A DNA stretch of 64,000 bases from Sthenelais limicola (Eukaryota; Annelida; Polychaeta; Phyllodocida; Sigalionidae). Location of the stretch: assembly GCA_942159475.1 (NCBI GenBank), contig OW804096.1, positions 14,991,871 through 15,055,870 on the forward strand. Direction: 5' to 3'. The position numbers and the translations under genes were made by a program. Below the pieces are notes generated by a model. The model saw nothing but the letters and a program-made list of their open reading frames with translations, had not been told where the DNA came from and did no database searches. Shown piece by piece: positions 11,301-23,400 of the stretch; within the stretch, counting starts at the first letter, position 1; every line of letters starts with the position of its first letter.

Positions 11301-12949
11301 AATTCTACTTTGATACTGACAGTTTTGCGTTTTTTTATGTATGTCGTGACGTTTTCACCTGTTACGGTATTTGAAAATTATTAGGGGCAGATAAGTTCTT
11401 TAATATGGAATATCAAAGTCCATGCAAAAGTAATTGGTTATTTTATTTTTTCTCACTTTTCTCACTTTTGTGTGTATTCGTATGGAAACGTCAAAATGAA
11501 AATAATAATAAATGATATGAAAATCATACCAACGACCAAAATTATTGACAAAAAAAAACATGAAAAACATCCAAACCGCACTAAAATTCCTGGAATCAAC
11601 CAAATCGATCTCTTGATAATAATTCCTTTTTATTCCCTTGACAAATGAGAAATATCACTTCAATATCATTCAATAAAATTGTTAAAAAAACGAAAAACCT
11701 TTGATGTAGGGTGCCATTTCGTCACAGAAGTACAGGAGCCTGTATAGCCCGAATGCAGTGATATACCTATATAGAGCCACTAGTTGGCTTCGACGGCCGC
11801 TCTTATGTCTGAAAACGCTAAAAACGATGAGTTTCTGAAAAGGTAATGTGTGTGGGGGGGGGGGGGGGTCTGGTAGGTCTGAGAAGCAACAATTTCTCCA
11901 CGAGATTAAAATCTACAATAGTCTGATTCGTGTTTGTTCCTTATTCTCTACCACCCTAGTTATGATTAAACTCTACCCAATTAAGCTATAGTAGGCCTAG
12001 TTATCATTTTTCCCCAGCAGATTTTATTCATGCAGACTATATTTTTCAGTTTCGGTGGAGCCTCCTTTTATTGAACGTTCTTGACAATTACAGTATAAAC
12101 TTCAGATCCAGTTTCAAAAGGACAATGTTTTCATCTATACAAGCAATATAGGGATAAAACAGATCAAAGATGTCGAGCTGTAAACAATAGCAATGTATTT
12201 TGGTCTCTTACAAAAGAAAAGAAAAGCGTTTCTCTCTTTACCTACAGGCTATAGTTTTTTTAAAGCACTCTATCTCTGTTTCTTTATATTTAGCCGATGG
12301 GGGTGGTGGGTGGGGGCGTTTTCCTCCAAGGTAGGGAAATCTTTCTATTCTGTCTAAAAATGACCACCTTATAGGCCACTATTTCTCCATCTGGCTTCAA
12401 TATATCAGAAATGGCATTATATTCAGAAATGTAATAAAACAATGTTTATATTTTGATCATAACCTATCTGATATTTAAGAATAATTTGAATGAGGTATAA
12501 TAGCCATATTGTGTATACCCGGTATGTATTACCCAGAGGCTTAGCGCTGGGTTAGGCTAATTCTTTAGCACCTGTATGCACGGAATTACATATTGTAACG
12601 TTACCATTGGTAAAATAAACATATTATTAATCACCGTTAAAAGTATTAAAACATAGAATAGAAATGACATTAATAAAGTATGCATATTTCCACAGTGAGA
12701 AGTAACCCAAAGTTAAATAAAGAACAGGCAAATCCGCTATATTACTTTAACATTATACACAAAGAACATGTATGGAAATATATTAAAACCTATATTCGGT
12801 ATATTTAATATTTAAATATTAAGTTAATTTAAATAAGTATGCTACAACGTGGTGCAACATACTGTACGATTGCCCCAGTAATCACAGGTAGACAGTACGT
12901 CACCCCTCCCCTCCCCTTACCGCCTAGAGAGACATCTGTATAGAGAAAT
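11301..12949. other. AT-rich intergenic, no supported gene
   Basis: It includes a poly-G run (about 11855-11868) and AT-rich stretches (12770-12840). I see no exon pairs with plausible splice sites that keep a frame. Confidence 0.5.
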
Positions 12950-13229
12950 TTTAAACCTTTTTCTGTCAGCTTTTCTGTTCTCTCAAGAGGCGAAGCCCCC
13001 GGGCGAAGCCTCTTGTTGTTGTTCTACAATTTCTCTGTCAATTTCTCGAGGCCGCTTTGTGCGCCGCCTAGTGAGAAGTGATTGCAAACCAACGTGAATG
13101 TGCGAGAATGACGGCCGCCATCTTTAAAAGGCGGCAAATCCAAAGCTTGATTTGGAAATTATTGGACGGAAATCATCATAAAACAACTGGAAATTAGCTG
13201 CTACTTGCGTGTATAGCTTCAGGAAACAG
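12950..13229 (+). promoter_or_regulatory. Possible GC/CpG-richer promoter and noncoding 5' exon
   Basis: Base composition changes to CpG-richer sequence with a palindrome (gaggcgaagcccccgggcgaagcctc, two arms). It ends at a strong donor (GGAAACAG followed by gtaagg at 13230). This resembles a host promoter with an untranslated first exon. No coding exon can be linked to it with confidence; 21184-21271 is one candidate acceptor. Confidence 0.3.
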
Positions 13230-13629
13230 GTAAGGAAAGTTTTTATTCTAAAACTGTAAACAATGCCGTATATGTGAAGAGTTATAACGAATGCCAGTCA
13301 AAACGGCCCCACGGCACGGGAAAACGGACCCGTCAAAACAACGAGCTTCTGTGTGACTACTGACTGCTTTCGCTCTGCCACCTCCGGTCAACATGGAGGT
13401 GTTGCGTCGGGGTATTACATTACACCTTTCTACCCGACGCTAGGTGTGGGTGAAATGTGACATTTCCAGTTGGTATCCAGTCAAAACGGTCTATTACACC
13501 TTCCCACCCAACGATAGGTGTGGGTGATATGTTTCCATAGGAAACGAATTCTCCGTTTCAATTATTTGTGCGCAAATTAATCAACTCCTTTTTATTTAGG
13601 CCTAACTTTATAATAAGTTTAACTTAATG
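13230..13629. repeat. Two copies of a TAGGTGTGGGTG motif; otherwise nothing seen
   Basis: The motif ACACCTTYCYACCCRACG plus TAGGTGTGGGTGA occurs twice, at about 13422-13456 and about 13495-13530, each preceded by a CAAAACGG-type block. It is probably a short repeat relic. Confidence 0.4.
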
Positions 13630-13941
13630 TATATGGTCAAATCCCACGAAAACGGGACAAAACGTGTTTTATTCCAAGAACTGCTGCTGTTAGAAATCTA
13701 ACATACATAGAACCAATCTTCTAATGGGTATCGATTCATAACTTTCCAAGGAATATGTGGTGTAAATCATTATATATATATAGGAACATGTGCACTGCGT
13801 TGTGGATTTTCAAAAATAAGAATTTTTATTTAACATGTGTAATCTATAGTATTTACCCGATCTATCCACAAGATATCTAAGAAATCCAAGCACCATGCCA
13901 AAATGACAAGTTGTCCCGTTTTCGTGGGATTCGACCATATA
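13630..13941. mobile_element. MITE with ~31-bp TIR (TATATGGTC ends)
   Basis: The left end TATATGGTCAAATCCCACGA is mirrored at the right end (gggattcgaccatata) and continues into AAACGGGACAA on both sides. The element is 312 bp with AT-rich unique interior and no ORF. Confidence 0.7.
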
Positions 13942-13977
13942 TATTCTGCGTTTCCAAAGGAAAAAATTAACTCATAA

Positions 13978-15198
13978 CAGTGGTCGAAATAAGGAAAAAA
14001 ATTAGCTTGCCCCTCCGGGCACGTTCCATGACAAATCAGCTTGCCCGCCAGAATTTCAGGTTGCCCACCAACATAATGAGTAAAGTATAAAATAGTAAAT
14101 AATGAGTCTATAGTTATTAATAAGTCTATAGCATATTTTCTTATTTTTTTATACTTCTCAAATTTTCGTGTAGAATGCTAAGAAAATAAAGCCCACTAAA
14201 TTTCTGGAGCTGAAGGTTCTGAAACAAAATAATGAATATGTTGGGAGGGGTGCTGCCAACCGTCTGAATTTCAGATTCTTTTAGCTTATGACTTGGTTGA
14301 AAAAGAGAGTTGTGGAGTGGAATTTTTTAACTTTTTATTGGACTTTAACTCGTTAATTGATGAATAATGAATAGTTTTAGAGGTATTGAAATATGCTTTA
14401 CATAGTACTGGTACAAAAGGTTCCAAACAAATAAAATGTCCCAAAAAGTCTTTATTTTGGCACAAGAGCTCTTCATTTTATAGGAATAATTCAGACAACA
14501 TTTCGCTTGTTAAAATTAAAAGATTTTAGAGATAATTTATTTGCCAGTCTAGAGTGCAAACCACCATATAAGGTTTCCTTATATGTCCAATATTTTCAGA
14601 AAAATCTCCATATAAAATTTCGTACCCAAGAACTTGTTATTTGACCTGTTATAATTTATTCCATTCATAAACTGATCTACTTGCTTTAATTCGGATTATG
14701 CCTATATTGCTATAATACTTCATTCTTAGATTCTATTAACCCTTATCCCATCAAATCAAATATAACATAGTAGGTCAGGTGATGTCGGTGATTTTATATG
14801 GGTATAATGATTATAAAGAATACCAAGAAATTAAAATGATAGAACTCTGATCAGGGTTCTTGCAAGAAATATTTGACAGCATGCATAGAGAGTCCAAAAT
14901 TGGGTGGGTTCAGGGGCATGCTCACCCGGGAAATTTGTTAGTATAATGAGTGTTATTGTAGTGCATTCTACTGATTTTAGAGGGATGCACATGTGTAGAA
15001 AATGTCTGACTATTAAGGTCCTTAAAAACCCAAAATCATTATTTCTTTTACAGACTTTTTTCTGGTGTCAATATAGGCACCTGGATCTTTCTGTAATATT
15101 AGCTTGCCCGGGCAGGCAAGCTCATATGGCCAAAGCAACTTGCCCGCCACGATTTTTACTTGCCAAATGGCCCGGGCAAGCTGTTATTTCGAACGCTG
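13978..15198. mobile_element. Non-autonomous DNA transposon, hAT-like ends
   Basis: The left end CAGTGGTCGAAATAA and the right end TTATTTCGAACGCTG are near-perfect inverted copies. Both ends are followed inside by AGCTTGCCC-rich sequence. The CAGnG start resembles hAT termini, but the flanking 8-mers (actcataa and tgacatat) do not match well, so the target duplication is decayed or the class is wrong. No transposase frame is visible in the 1.2 kb. Confidence 0.5.
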
Positions 15199-15381
15199 TG
15201 ACATATCATGCATTATTACGATTTTAGTAAGTGGTCATACCAAATTTAACTCATATCACGGATATCTATCAATTTAAGAGTTGAAGTGGGACTGAATCTC
15301 TATCGTAGGCTACTGACAACTGCTTCTTTCACAGTGATGGTGCCCAGAGGTTTTTTTAGTAAAAGATCTGAGATCATTAGT

Positions 15382-15642
15382 AGGGCTCCTGAGGGGGGTA
15401 TCTAATTTCTCTTGTCGCTACCAAAAAACGGCAATTGTCGTTTGTCCCTAAGGAAATTCTTTTGTCGTTTGTCGCTTTATTTTCATAAAACAGCCGAATT
15501 TTTGTCGTTAAGGATTATCAAGGTCTTTGTCGATTTGTCAGGCTAAGAAAGTATCTTTGTCATTTGTCATTAGTTGCCTTTGAAATTTGTCGATCTAAGA
15601 AAGGGCTGTGTCGATTTGTCGAATTAACCCCTCAAGAGCCCT
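15382..15642. mobile_element. MITE with TTGTCG-repeat interior and 6-bp TSD
   Basis: The terminal inverted repeat AGGGCTC..GAGGGG has its complement at the other end. It is flanked on both sides by ATTAGT (15376-15381 and 15643-15648), a perfect 6-bp duplication. The interior is built from many TTTGTCG/TTGTCGTTTGTC units. Confidence 0.7.
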
Positions 15643-15989
15643 ATTAGTTAATTACTCTCTGTCCCTGCCCCCTATAATATATATATATACTGCCCCACAC
15701 CTCCCCGCTTCTATTCTTTCATTCTCGCCTAAATGACATGTACCGGTAGTTGGGGAGTTGGCTATATAGCTAACACCCCCGCTCACTTTACATGTTAGAA
15801 CCATCTTTGAGATAGACAGGTGAAGACACAGCTCGGCTCCCGTCTACAGTTGAGTTAGATAGTCAGCCCAACGATCTGTGGGTCGCTGCCTTGGCCGTGG
15901 TCGGAGGTGCATATTGATTTAACCAGTGCTACGGTACTGTAGAGTGTAGTGTAAAAATGTTTGGGGAAATGCATGTTATTGGAATGAAG

Positions 15990-16286
15990 GTTTTCACCTC
16001 ATGTGAAGTATTGTCTTTACTGTGTGATGTAAGTATAGCCCTTTCTGACCATGAGATATTACCCTTTTGCTGTGGGTGAATAGTATGATAATGGTTTCCA
16101 GTGGATATGTGATATGAAATGTTGTGTGGGGTGTGATACATATTGGAACTTTCACCGGTCCTCCAAAGGATTCACCAGTCCTCCAAGGTTTCGCCAACGT
16201 TTCATACAAATTTTTCACCGGACAGTCGGACCAGTGAAACTTTACTTTCACCGTCCGACTTGTCTTTTAAAGGTCAAGGACTGAAG
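15990..16286. repeat. ~300-bp repeat, copy 1 of a near-exact pair
   Basis: This block reads the same as 19714-20010 across about 297 bp; even an 85-codon shadow frame on the minus strand is identical in both. It contains the tandem phrases ttcaccggtcctccaaagga and ttcaccagtcctccaaggtt. Diverged relatives are at 18690-18870 and 19335-19520. Confidence 0.75.
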
Positions 16287-16324
16287 GTGAAAATCCCACC
16301 CAAATTTCCTTACTAGTCTAACTC

Positions 16325-17810
16325 TAAGTCCCTTATCCCACTACCATCGTCGCATACCTTCTCTCCGGGTAGGAAATGTCTAGCGACGCCACCCTCTGTT
16401 AGTGTAGGCTAGTCACAACAACATCGCCACTGACGCCCAGTTCCTTTTCCAGTTGGATTATGGATATTACTGCAATTCCCATATTTCAGTGTGACTTTTA
16501 CTAAAAGAAAAAGAGGTTGGCATCTCAGAGCTTTTCTCTCTATAGGATAGAAAATGTCTTGACGACCAGTTATTTTTCCAGTGGGATATCACTACAGATA
16601 TCACTATAGTTCCCTTATTTTATTTAACTATACACTCAACTAATTTTAGATGGGATTTCATTCGTAAGTAGTCTTGCCGTCGCTTGCCTTTCTCTGCTTA
16701 TAGGGGAGGAAGTAGGCAGCGACCATCATTACATTATTATAAACATTAATAGTGTACAGGTACTGTAACATTCAAAAAGCTAAGTAAGTTGGATATCCTA
16801 CAAATTCCGTCCTCGTCGCACCCTTGTTCCTCCCCTATAAGGAGAGAAAGGCAACATCACTTACTATAAGTCCCACTCAAAGAGATGTACGGACATATAT
16901 GTCACTAATGAGTGTTGTTCCAGAGGTTGCCATTATATATGACACTTAGATGAATTATATACATATAAATTTAGGCTAATTATTAGCAAAATTAATGAGA
17001 TCAAACATACTACAACTAATGAATCTCAGATTATTTTATATACACATTGATTTGATATATATGTCTTGCTTATTAGTTAATTTCAACCCATTCAATCACA
17101 TATCTAATAATGTTAGTAATGTTTCTATGTGACTCACACTAATAATCATTTCTTTCCAACTATATTGCATTATAATATGACTATGTATTTCACATTTAGA
17201 TTTATTAGTTTAATTCAATTCATCAATGAATGCATTCAATTCAGAATATCAATGCTAGAGGATGTCTATGTGTACTTTAAACATTTCAATTTACTACCCT
17301 CGTTGCACACCTTCCCTCCCTATAGGGTAGGAAAGGTCCTGCGATGACACCCTCTGTTAGTTAGTTTTCCATTCCAGGGCCTATGACTTTCACTAATAAG
17401 CAGGTTGTGAAACACGTTCTCTCCATGAAATGTCACCACCTATTGTTATATCACTTGCATTAAAATGTACTACCCTTGTCGCACACCTTCTCTCCCTATA
17501 GGGTAGGAAATATCAAGCGACGCCTCCCTCTGTTAGTGTACCCTGTTAGATTAGCTATATCTTGAGACGACCAGTTACTATATAGGCCTAGCTAGTCTAG
17601 ATGTGTACTTTAAACATTTCAATTTACTACCCTCTATATACTATAACTAATAACTAATATACTATAACTAATCTCAGATTAGTTGTATATACACATTGAG
17701 TCGATGCATTTCTCCATATATTAGATAAATTGACAGATCATTTGAAACAATAATTACTGAAAACATCAGCCGTCACACCCTTCTACTTCCCTATAGGGAA
17801 GGCATGTGAC
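16325..17810. repeat. Cluster of dispersed palindromic CGTCGC..CCTATAGG..GCGACG elements
   Basis: At least six copies of a ~55-bp motif occur near 16345, 16675, 16810 (reversed), 17298, 17475 and 17768. Each has CGTCGCACACCTTC on one side, CTATAGGG in the middle and GGTAGGAAA...GCGACG on the other, so each can form a stem. They alternate with AT-rich sequence. No coding region. Confidence 0.6.
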
Positions 17811-18654
17811 GCTTAGTTCAGTTATAGAATGGAAATGATAAAAATAAAAGTCTACCAAAGAAATATTATGAGTTGCGATTCATTAGTACCAGAATGAATT
17901 GAATAGACACGGAAACCACAAATGTAGGCCTATAGCCCTCGATTTATTTCATATATTATTTGGAAAAGTTCCATTCCGTTTTCACAATCCAGATTCGATT
18001 TGGATAACTTTTACTTCCAACCAAAAACAAATCCGTCTCACAATTTGGAATGAGACGGAAATAAGGGTTATGCCAATCTCGACACTGACAGACTATTTAT
18101 CTACTTTAGTGGCAATTATCCACCCCAATAAACTCAAACCGAAAGCTTATGAAACCCCTCCTGTCCCCTCCGTTTTTGGGCTAAACCCCATAACTTTTTT
18201 CCCCCTACACCAGGTCTTTATTCCACCATAAACATGACAACATTTTTAATTTTCTTTGTGAATTACCTCTAAAGAACGGTCAGCTTTCATTACGGATCCT
18301 GGGCTTAAATCCACTACGACAGCTTTAATCATTTATAGCAAAGTGAAACCTCTTCAAGTCACGAATCAATTTTCATAGCAAAATAAACCAACAGTATTAT
18401 AAACTCGTTTTTGTTTTTGTATAGGAAATAACTTTAAACACTAACCAACTATAAGTTCTCAAAAAGGATTTTTGACCTTTCCCAATCTCTTCTGTGCGAG
18501 ATATTTAAATAGGAGCTATTGTATAGGCTAGCCTTTTTTTTGCTTTTTTTTTATACAATGAAACAAACGTGGACCCAATCAAGCAAATGATTACTTCAAC
18601 TGGTTTTCTGGGTGGAATCCATTCTTCAAACAGTTTCTGATTGATTTGAAGTTA
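17811..18654. other. AT-rich, no supported gene
   Basis: The open frame around 17899-18231 shows no recognisable domain and no flanking splice logic. Nothing else is seen. Confidence 0.4.
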
Positions 18655-20010
18655 CAAAGAGTGAAATTAGGCTATAATATATCCAACGATTATTGCTTTC
18701 CTGTAGTTTGAATGTAAGTGTGTGACGTAAGTATATCCCTTGCTGGCCACAGGGGCACACCTGTTTATTATGTCTAAATACTTGAAATAATGGTTTCAAT
18801 TGGATATTGAATGATGTATAGGGTGTGCCCCAAATAGTTTCTATTTCGAAATAAAATAATTGTCCATTCAACTTTTGTTAAAAACATTGAATTTTGCTTA
18901 AAATTTGCTCAATTTTGAGGTTAAAAGAGGCCTCATTGTAACACATGATGATTTTCCAACTTGTTTTCTGAGCAGAATTGATTCTTCAAATAGTTGTTAA
19001 ATCATTAGAAATCATATGACGTGAAATCAGGGTGTTATACCTTATGGTTACATAAGAGTTCATATATATATAAAATTTTCATTTCATTCTCATGGTACCT
19101 GCATGCTGGTGCAAGCCCAACTGATTTAATATACATATGATTGGACGGCCTCACCGTCCAATCAGGGAACACCTGCCTGCGCACAAGTGTTACCTTCGTA
19201 TATATGAGGGCATTGTAACCCCTCATACTTACTTAACATCTGATAGCAATAAACTACGCTACAAAACTCTACGCTACATCTCCTTCATCAATTTGTGTTA
19301 CACTATGTATAACAAGGGTATAATAGTATCAGGATTATTATTTTCACCTCATGAGAGGTATCTTGGTTTAGTGTGTGACATAAGTATAACCCTTGCTAGT
19401 AATGCTATCTGACACTGTTATTGTACATCAATAGTTGTGAGAATGATTTCAAGTCAATATAAGATATTCATTGATATTCAGGGTGCCACCCATACTATTT
19501 TTATTTCGGAATAAAATAATTATTCATGAAATATTTTCTAAAAACTGATGGTTTTGTTTGAATTTTAATGAGTTTCCAGGTAAAAAAGGGCCTCATTGTG
19601 ACACAAGATGATATTTCAATTGGTTTTCTGAGTGAAATCCATTATTTAAACAAGTATTAATCCACTTGAACTCATAAGAAGTGAAATTAGTCTATTATAA
19701 ACTAATGAATATTGTTTTCACCTCATGTGAAGTATTGTCTTTACTGTGTGATGTAAGTATAGCCCTTTCTGACCATGAGATATTACCCTTTTGCTGTGGG
19801 TGAATAGTATGATAATGGTTTCCAGTGGATATGTGATATGAAATGTTGTGTGGGGTGTGATACATATTGGAACTTTCACCGGTCCTCCAAAGGATTCACC
19901 AGTCCTCCAAGGTTTCGCCAACGTTTCATACAAATTTTTCACCGGACAGTCGGACCAGTGAAACTTTACTTTCACCGTCCGACTTGTCTTTTAAAGGTCA
20001 AGGACTGCAG
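18655..20010. repeat. Tandem-like family of ~370-bp repeat units
   Basis: Three units start near 18655, 19325 and 19680. All share gtgaaatta.g.tat, a TGTGTGAYRTAAGTATA box followed by CCCTT, and an aatggtttc.a.t.gatat box. The first two continue into a ttcgRaataaaataatt box and end in gaagtgaaat-type sequence. An inverted motif gattggacgg...ccgtccaatc lies between them at about 19139. The last unit's 3' part is the near-exact copy of 15990-16286. Confidence 0.6.
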
Positions 20011-21183
20011 TCCGTCAGGTTTCGCCATGTCTGGTTTAGTACTCAATATACATATGTATCAGAAATAAAATTCCCGGGGAGCATTCCCCTGACCCCACCA
20101 CCCCCACCACCCACCCTATGGTAACTATGACAACTCTAAATTATGGTCAGTCTCAGCACCAGCTGACTATTTTTTATAACCAGCACCATTCAGACACAGT
20201 CCTACCTATTACCGCGTTTCACCAACCAAATTTGGTTGTTAAACTGGTATGCGGTAAGAAGGGACCATAGAGTGGCCGGTGCCTCGCCCGCTCTTAACCA
20301 TGTTTGGAGCGTGAGGCTCTCTATGAGGGACTAGACAGGCAACATATTAAATTTGAATAAATGCTGGCTCACACTATTCTGGTAATGAAATAATTCAAAA
20401 ATATTTAAATATTCGTCCTATTCTTTTGTGAATATTGAAGATATAAATTACACACAGATATAAACAATGCTTGAAATGGACACTCATAAATGTGTGTCAT
20501 TTCGCAATCCTCCCAAATGCTCAGTTAGTATAGTGCAACTTCAAGAGCCCCAGTCTCAGTAACCCTACACCTTGTGGTGACAGCCCAAGAGATGTTATGG
20601 GTAAAACGCAATCAAGCGCGCAGGGGGTATGGGAGATGCTATCTGGACCCTCCAGTAATAGGCTAGACTGGACAGCTAAAATCTTTAATTTTAACAAGCC
20701 ATATTTTGCAAGGATAGGACTTTAAAATGAAGAGCTCTCGTGTATTCTAAAGGTCTTTTGGGGGACCTGCTAAGGACTTTATTTTGTCAGTAAAAATTGA
20801 GCCAATTAGTCAGTACTTTTGATGTTGGTTTGGCTGGGGGAACCATGTGTATCTCATCAATTTTTGTCTATTTATATAGTAATCGTTTGGTACTCATTTG
20901 TACTTACCAAAAAGACAAATAAAAAACATCTTAAGACACATCAGCTCGAAAATTCAGCAACATGAAAGTAATTAAAGGAACAGTTGTATATTCAAAATTT
21001 AAACTAAAATCAGTTAGTTTGTAATTCTAACCAAAGAATGGGGTTTGACCCAGACGTTACATTGAAGTTAAGATGCAAACAATGATTTGTGTAAAATTGT
21101 ATTCTTGTGGCACCCGACATCTGATGACATGGTACTGTACATTACTGTGATGGAAGGAAATTAAAAATTCTAACTGTTTGCAG
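20011..21183. other. No supported gene
   Basis: Unique-looking AT-rich DNA with a short hairpin at 20222-20260 (ttaccgcgtttcaccaac / ttggttgttaaactggtatgcgg). I see no convincing exons. Confidence 0.4.
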
Positions 21184-21271
21184 GTTCAAATGCACAGGAC
21201 TAGCTAGAGACTGGCCAAGGTAACCATGGTTTCACCGCCTGGAGCCCTTACCCATGAAGAGCAATTGACTG
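21184..21271 (+). other. Candidate exon of unknown gene
   Basis: It is flanked by an acceptor (tttgcag) and a donor (gtatgt at 21272). An ATG at 21226 opens a short frame reading MVSPPGALTHEEQLT. Spliced to the acceptor at 22270, the frame would run on about 20 codons and stop. No homology is recognised. It could be a leader or coding exon of a second host gene, or a chance pair of splice sites. Confidence 0.2.
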
Positions 21272-22269
21272 GTATGTTTATTGGTGACTTTTCATGTTAA
21301 AGTAAGAAGAAATGATTTTCATATAAATAGAATGTCGCCCATATTCATTTGTATACACCATATTATCAACAAATCACATAAAGCCTGCTGTTGTGTAATA
21401 TAAATTTACAATTTGACTCCACCCAATCATTTATACTGTAATTATAGAGTTTGATGCATCTATACATGTGCTGATGATCATCTTGACTAATGCCTCCCGC
21501 AGAAAATTATAATTTCATTGAAGTTGCGGGTGATAGTGAATGACCATATAAATATGTAACATATACATTGCTTGTGTTCATTAACTTTATTTAAATTATA
21601 ACCTAAGATTGACAAATACGATTACTATATTAATTATACAAAAATCATAACTTATAAAATATTGAAGATTGTTTGACTTTTACACAAAATCTTCCCCAAC
21701 ATTTGTGGGGTAACATCTGGCTTACATGCTTGATTAATAGACTTACGACATTATGGTGTATACATAGACAGAACTATCTGGGATTAGGCAGGAGTGGATA
21801 TTTACCAATGTCGGTCAAGGGCCAGTAGGCCTGCGACTGACACCAGTGATTATTCACAACGCTGAGAATCCAAGGGTTGTTCTGTGTTTATTTGACCTCC
21901 CCCACATAACTTATGTTAGATTAACATGATCTACAGCGATTTTGAGGAATAAATAGTTAAATAATCATGTTTTTAGCTTGATTTGCTCCGAAAACATAGC
22001 CCCAATATTAATGAAGAGCTACTATGGAAGATCAGAAAGCATACGCACAGTGTACCAAAAACTGGGTCAGCCGTCTATTGCCTGCGAGCAATATTGCTTC
22101 AGTTACTGACCAGCTAAACAACAATATTATAGAGACTATGTTATCTCTAAGGGCTGAGCATATCAAGAAATAAATATGTGTATTCCCTTCTTGCTGAAAA
22201 AATATCTACTTTTATGAACTGGAAAATATAGTGATCTGTTTGACTGATAAATACATTGTTTTCTTTCAG

Positions 22270-22383
22270 ATATTAGTAGACAGTATGCCCAACCGTTTCT
22301 TGCTAGCTGCGGACAGGTGGATACTGTGTAGTGAACTCCCAAGTCCTGCCCACAGGCCCTGCTACCATGGATTTGTTCCAAAG
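22270..22383 (+). CDS. Candidate 114-nt internal exon (Cys-containing)
   Basis: An acceptor (ttttctttcag) and a donor (gtatgt) bound a 38-codon open stretch, phase 0 on both sides. It contains two Cys (WILC and RPCYHGF). Phase fits between the 3310 microexon and the 27310 exon of secreted gene copy A. A different frame of the same exon fits the candidate exon at 21184. The call rests only on splice sites and phase. Confidence 0.3.
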
Positions 22384-23307
22384 GTATGTTATAAATCAAA
22401 TTATCTACAGGCGTTTGATACCATTTAAACTGTAAGTAACATGGGGTGGGTGCATAATTACCTGCAACTCAGTAATTAAGTGTAAGCATCAAATATGCGG
22501 GTGTGTATACTGATTCAAATATACAAAAAAAACTAATTTTTGTAATTCTTGCAACTAACTCTATTCCAACTCTTATTTCCAAGATATTTGCAAATCCAGC
22601 ATGAAGAACATTAAGTACTGTAAATCAACATCCCAATGATATGATATGACATGTACTTTTGATTAGACATGCAGTGTGAGAAATTAATTTTCCCACCAAT
22701 TTGGCTGCTGAATACAGACATTTGCTAGCCTTCACATAAATTTACTGTCCTTCTCAAATGGAACAGAGTTATTTTCTTTTTCTATTCCATGATTTGCAAA
22801 TAGTTTCCATCTGTAATATTAGGCATATAAACTTAACAAACCAACCTGAGATGTACAAATGTTGTATACCTCATACAATGGTTTCTGATTTTATTACAAG
22901 CGCTGGGTAGATAATGTCAACTATTTAAGTGAGAACTATGTCCCTTGTTAATGATGTTTAATTCATGACCTGACCTTATTTATAGGATGCTTTCCAGAGC
23001 TGCTGGAAACAAATCAACTAATCATGGAGGAGCTGCAGGCATCCACAAACACTTGTTTGGACTTGGTCAGAGTTTGATGAGCGATGGCAATATCCTCAGG
23101 AACACACTCATATGAACCTACTTGGCATGGCCATACCAGCCTTAAATCCTGAGGACATATGACAACTATTTCATCAGAAAGACCTGTTATGTAATACCAT
23201 TGCCCAATGGCACAGGATCCCAACTTCACCAGCTCAGGATCAGACAGCACCAATAGACCAGGGAGCTGTTCAGTGGTCGTTTCATTCATGAGCAGAAGCT
23301 CACCTAA
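22384..23307. other. No supported gene
   Basis: AT-rich intron-like DNA. A possible acceptor near 22985 (ttatttatag) is followed by an ATG-starting open stretch of some 40 codons with no recognisable features. Confidence 0.35.
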
Positions 23308-23400
23308 TCAATAGAATAGAATAGAATAGATAATCTTTTATTTGTCCAAATTAAGTACAGTTACAATCAAGGCCTCAACCTAAGATGACCAACACCTAAA
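23308..23400 (-). mobile_element. 3' end of a non-LTR retrotransposon (minus strand)
   Basis: Read on the minus strand, sequence ending ggacaaataaaagattat runs into a (TCTAT)n terminal microsatellite at 23310-23331. This arrangement is common at 3' ends of CR1/L2-type LINEs. Only the 3' tail can be recognised. Confidence 0.45.

Noticed and set aside
13978..15198. Firm hAT assignment
   Set aside because: The ends look hAT-like but the flanking 8-mers do not match and no transposase is present.
15994..16251. 85-codon frame repeated identically at 19718-19975
   Set aside because: Identity reflects the duplicated noncoding repeat; diverged family members do not keep the frame.
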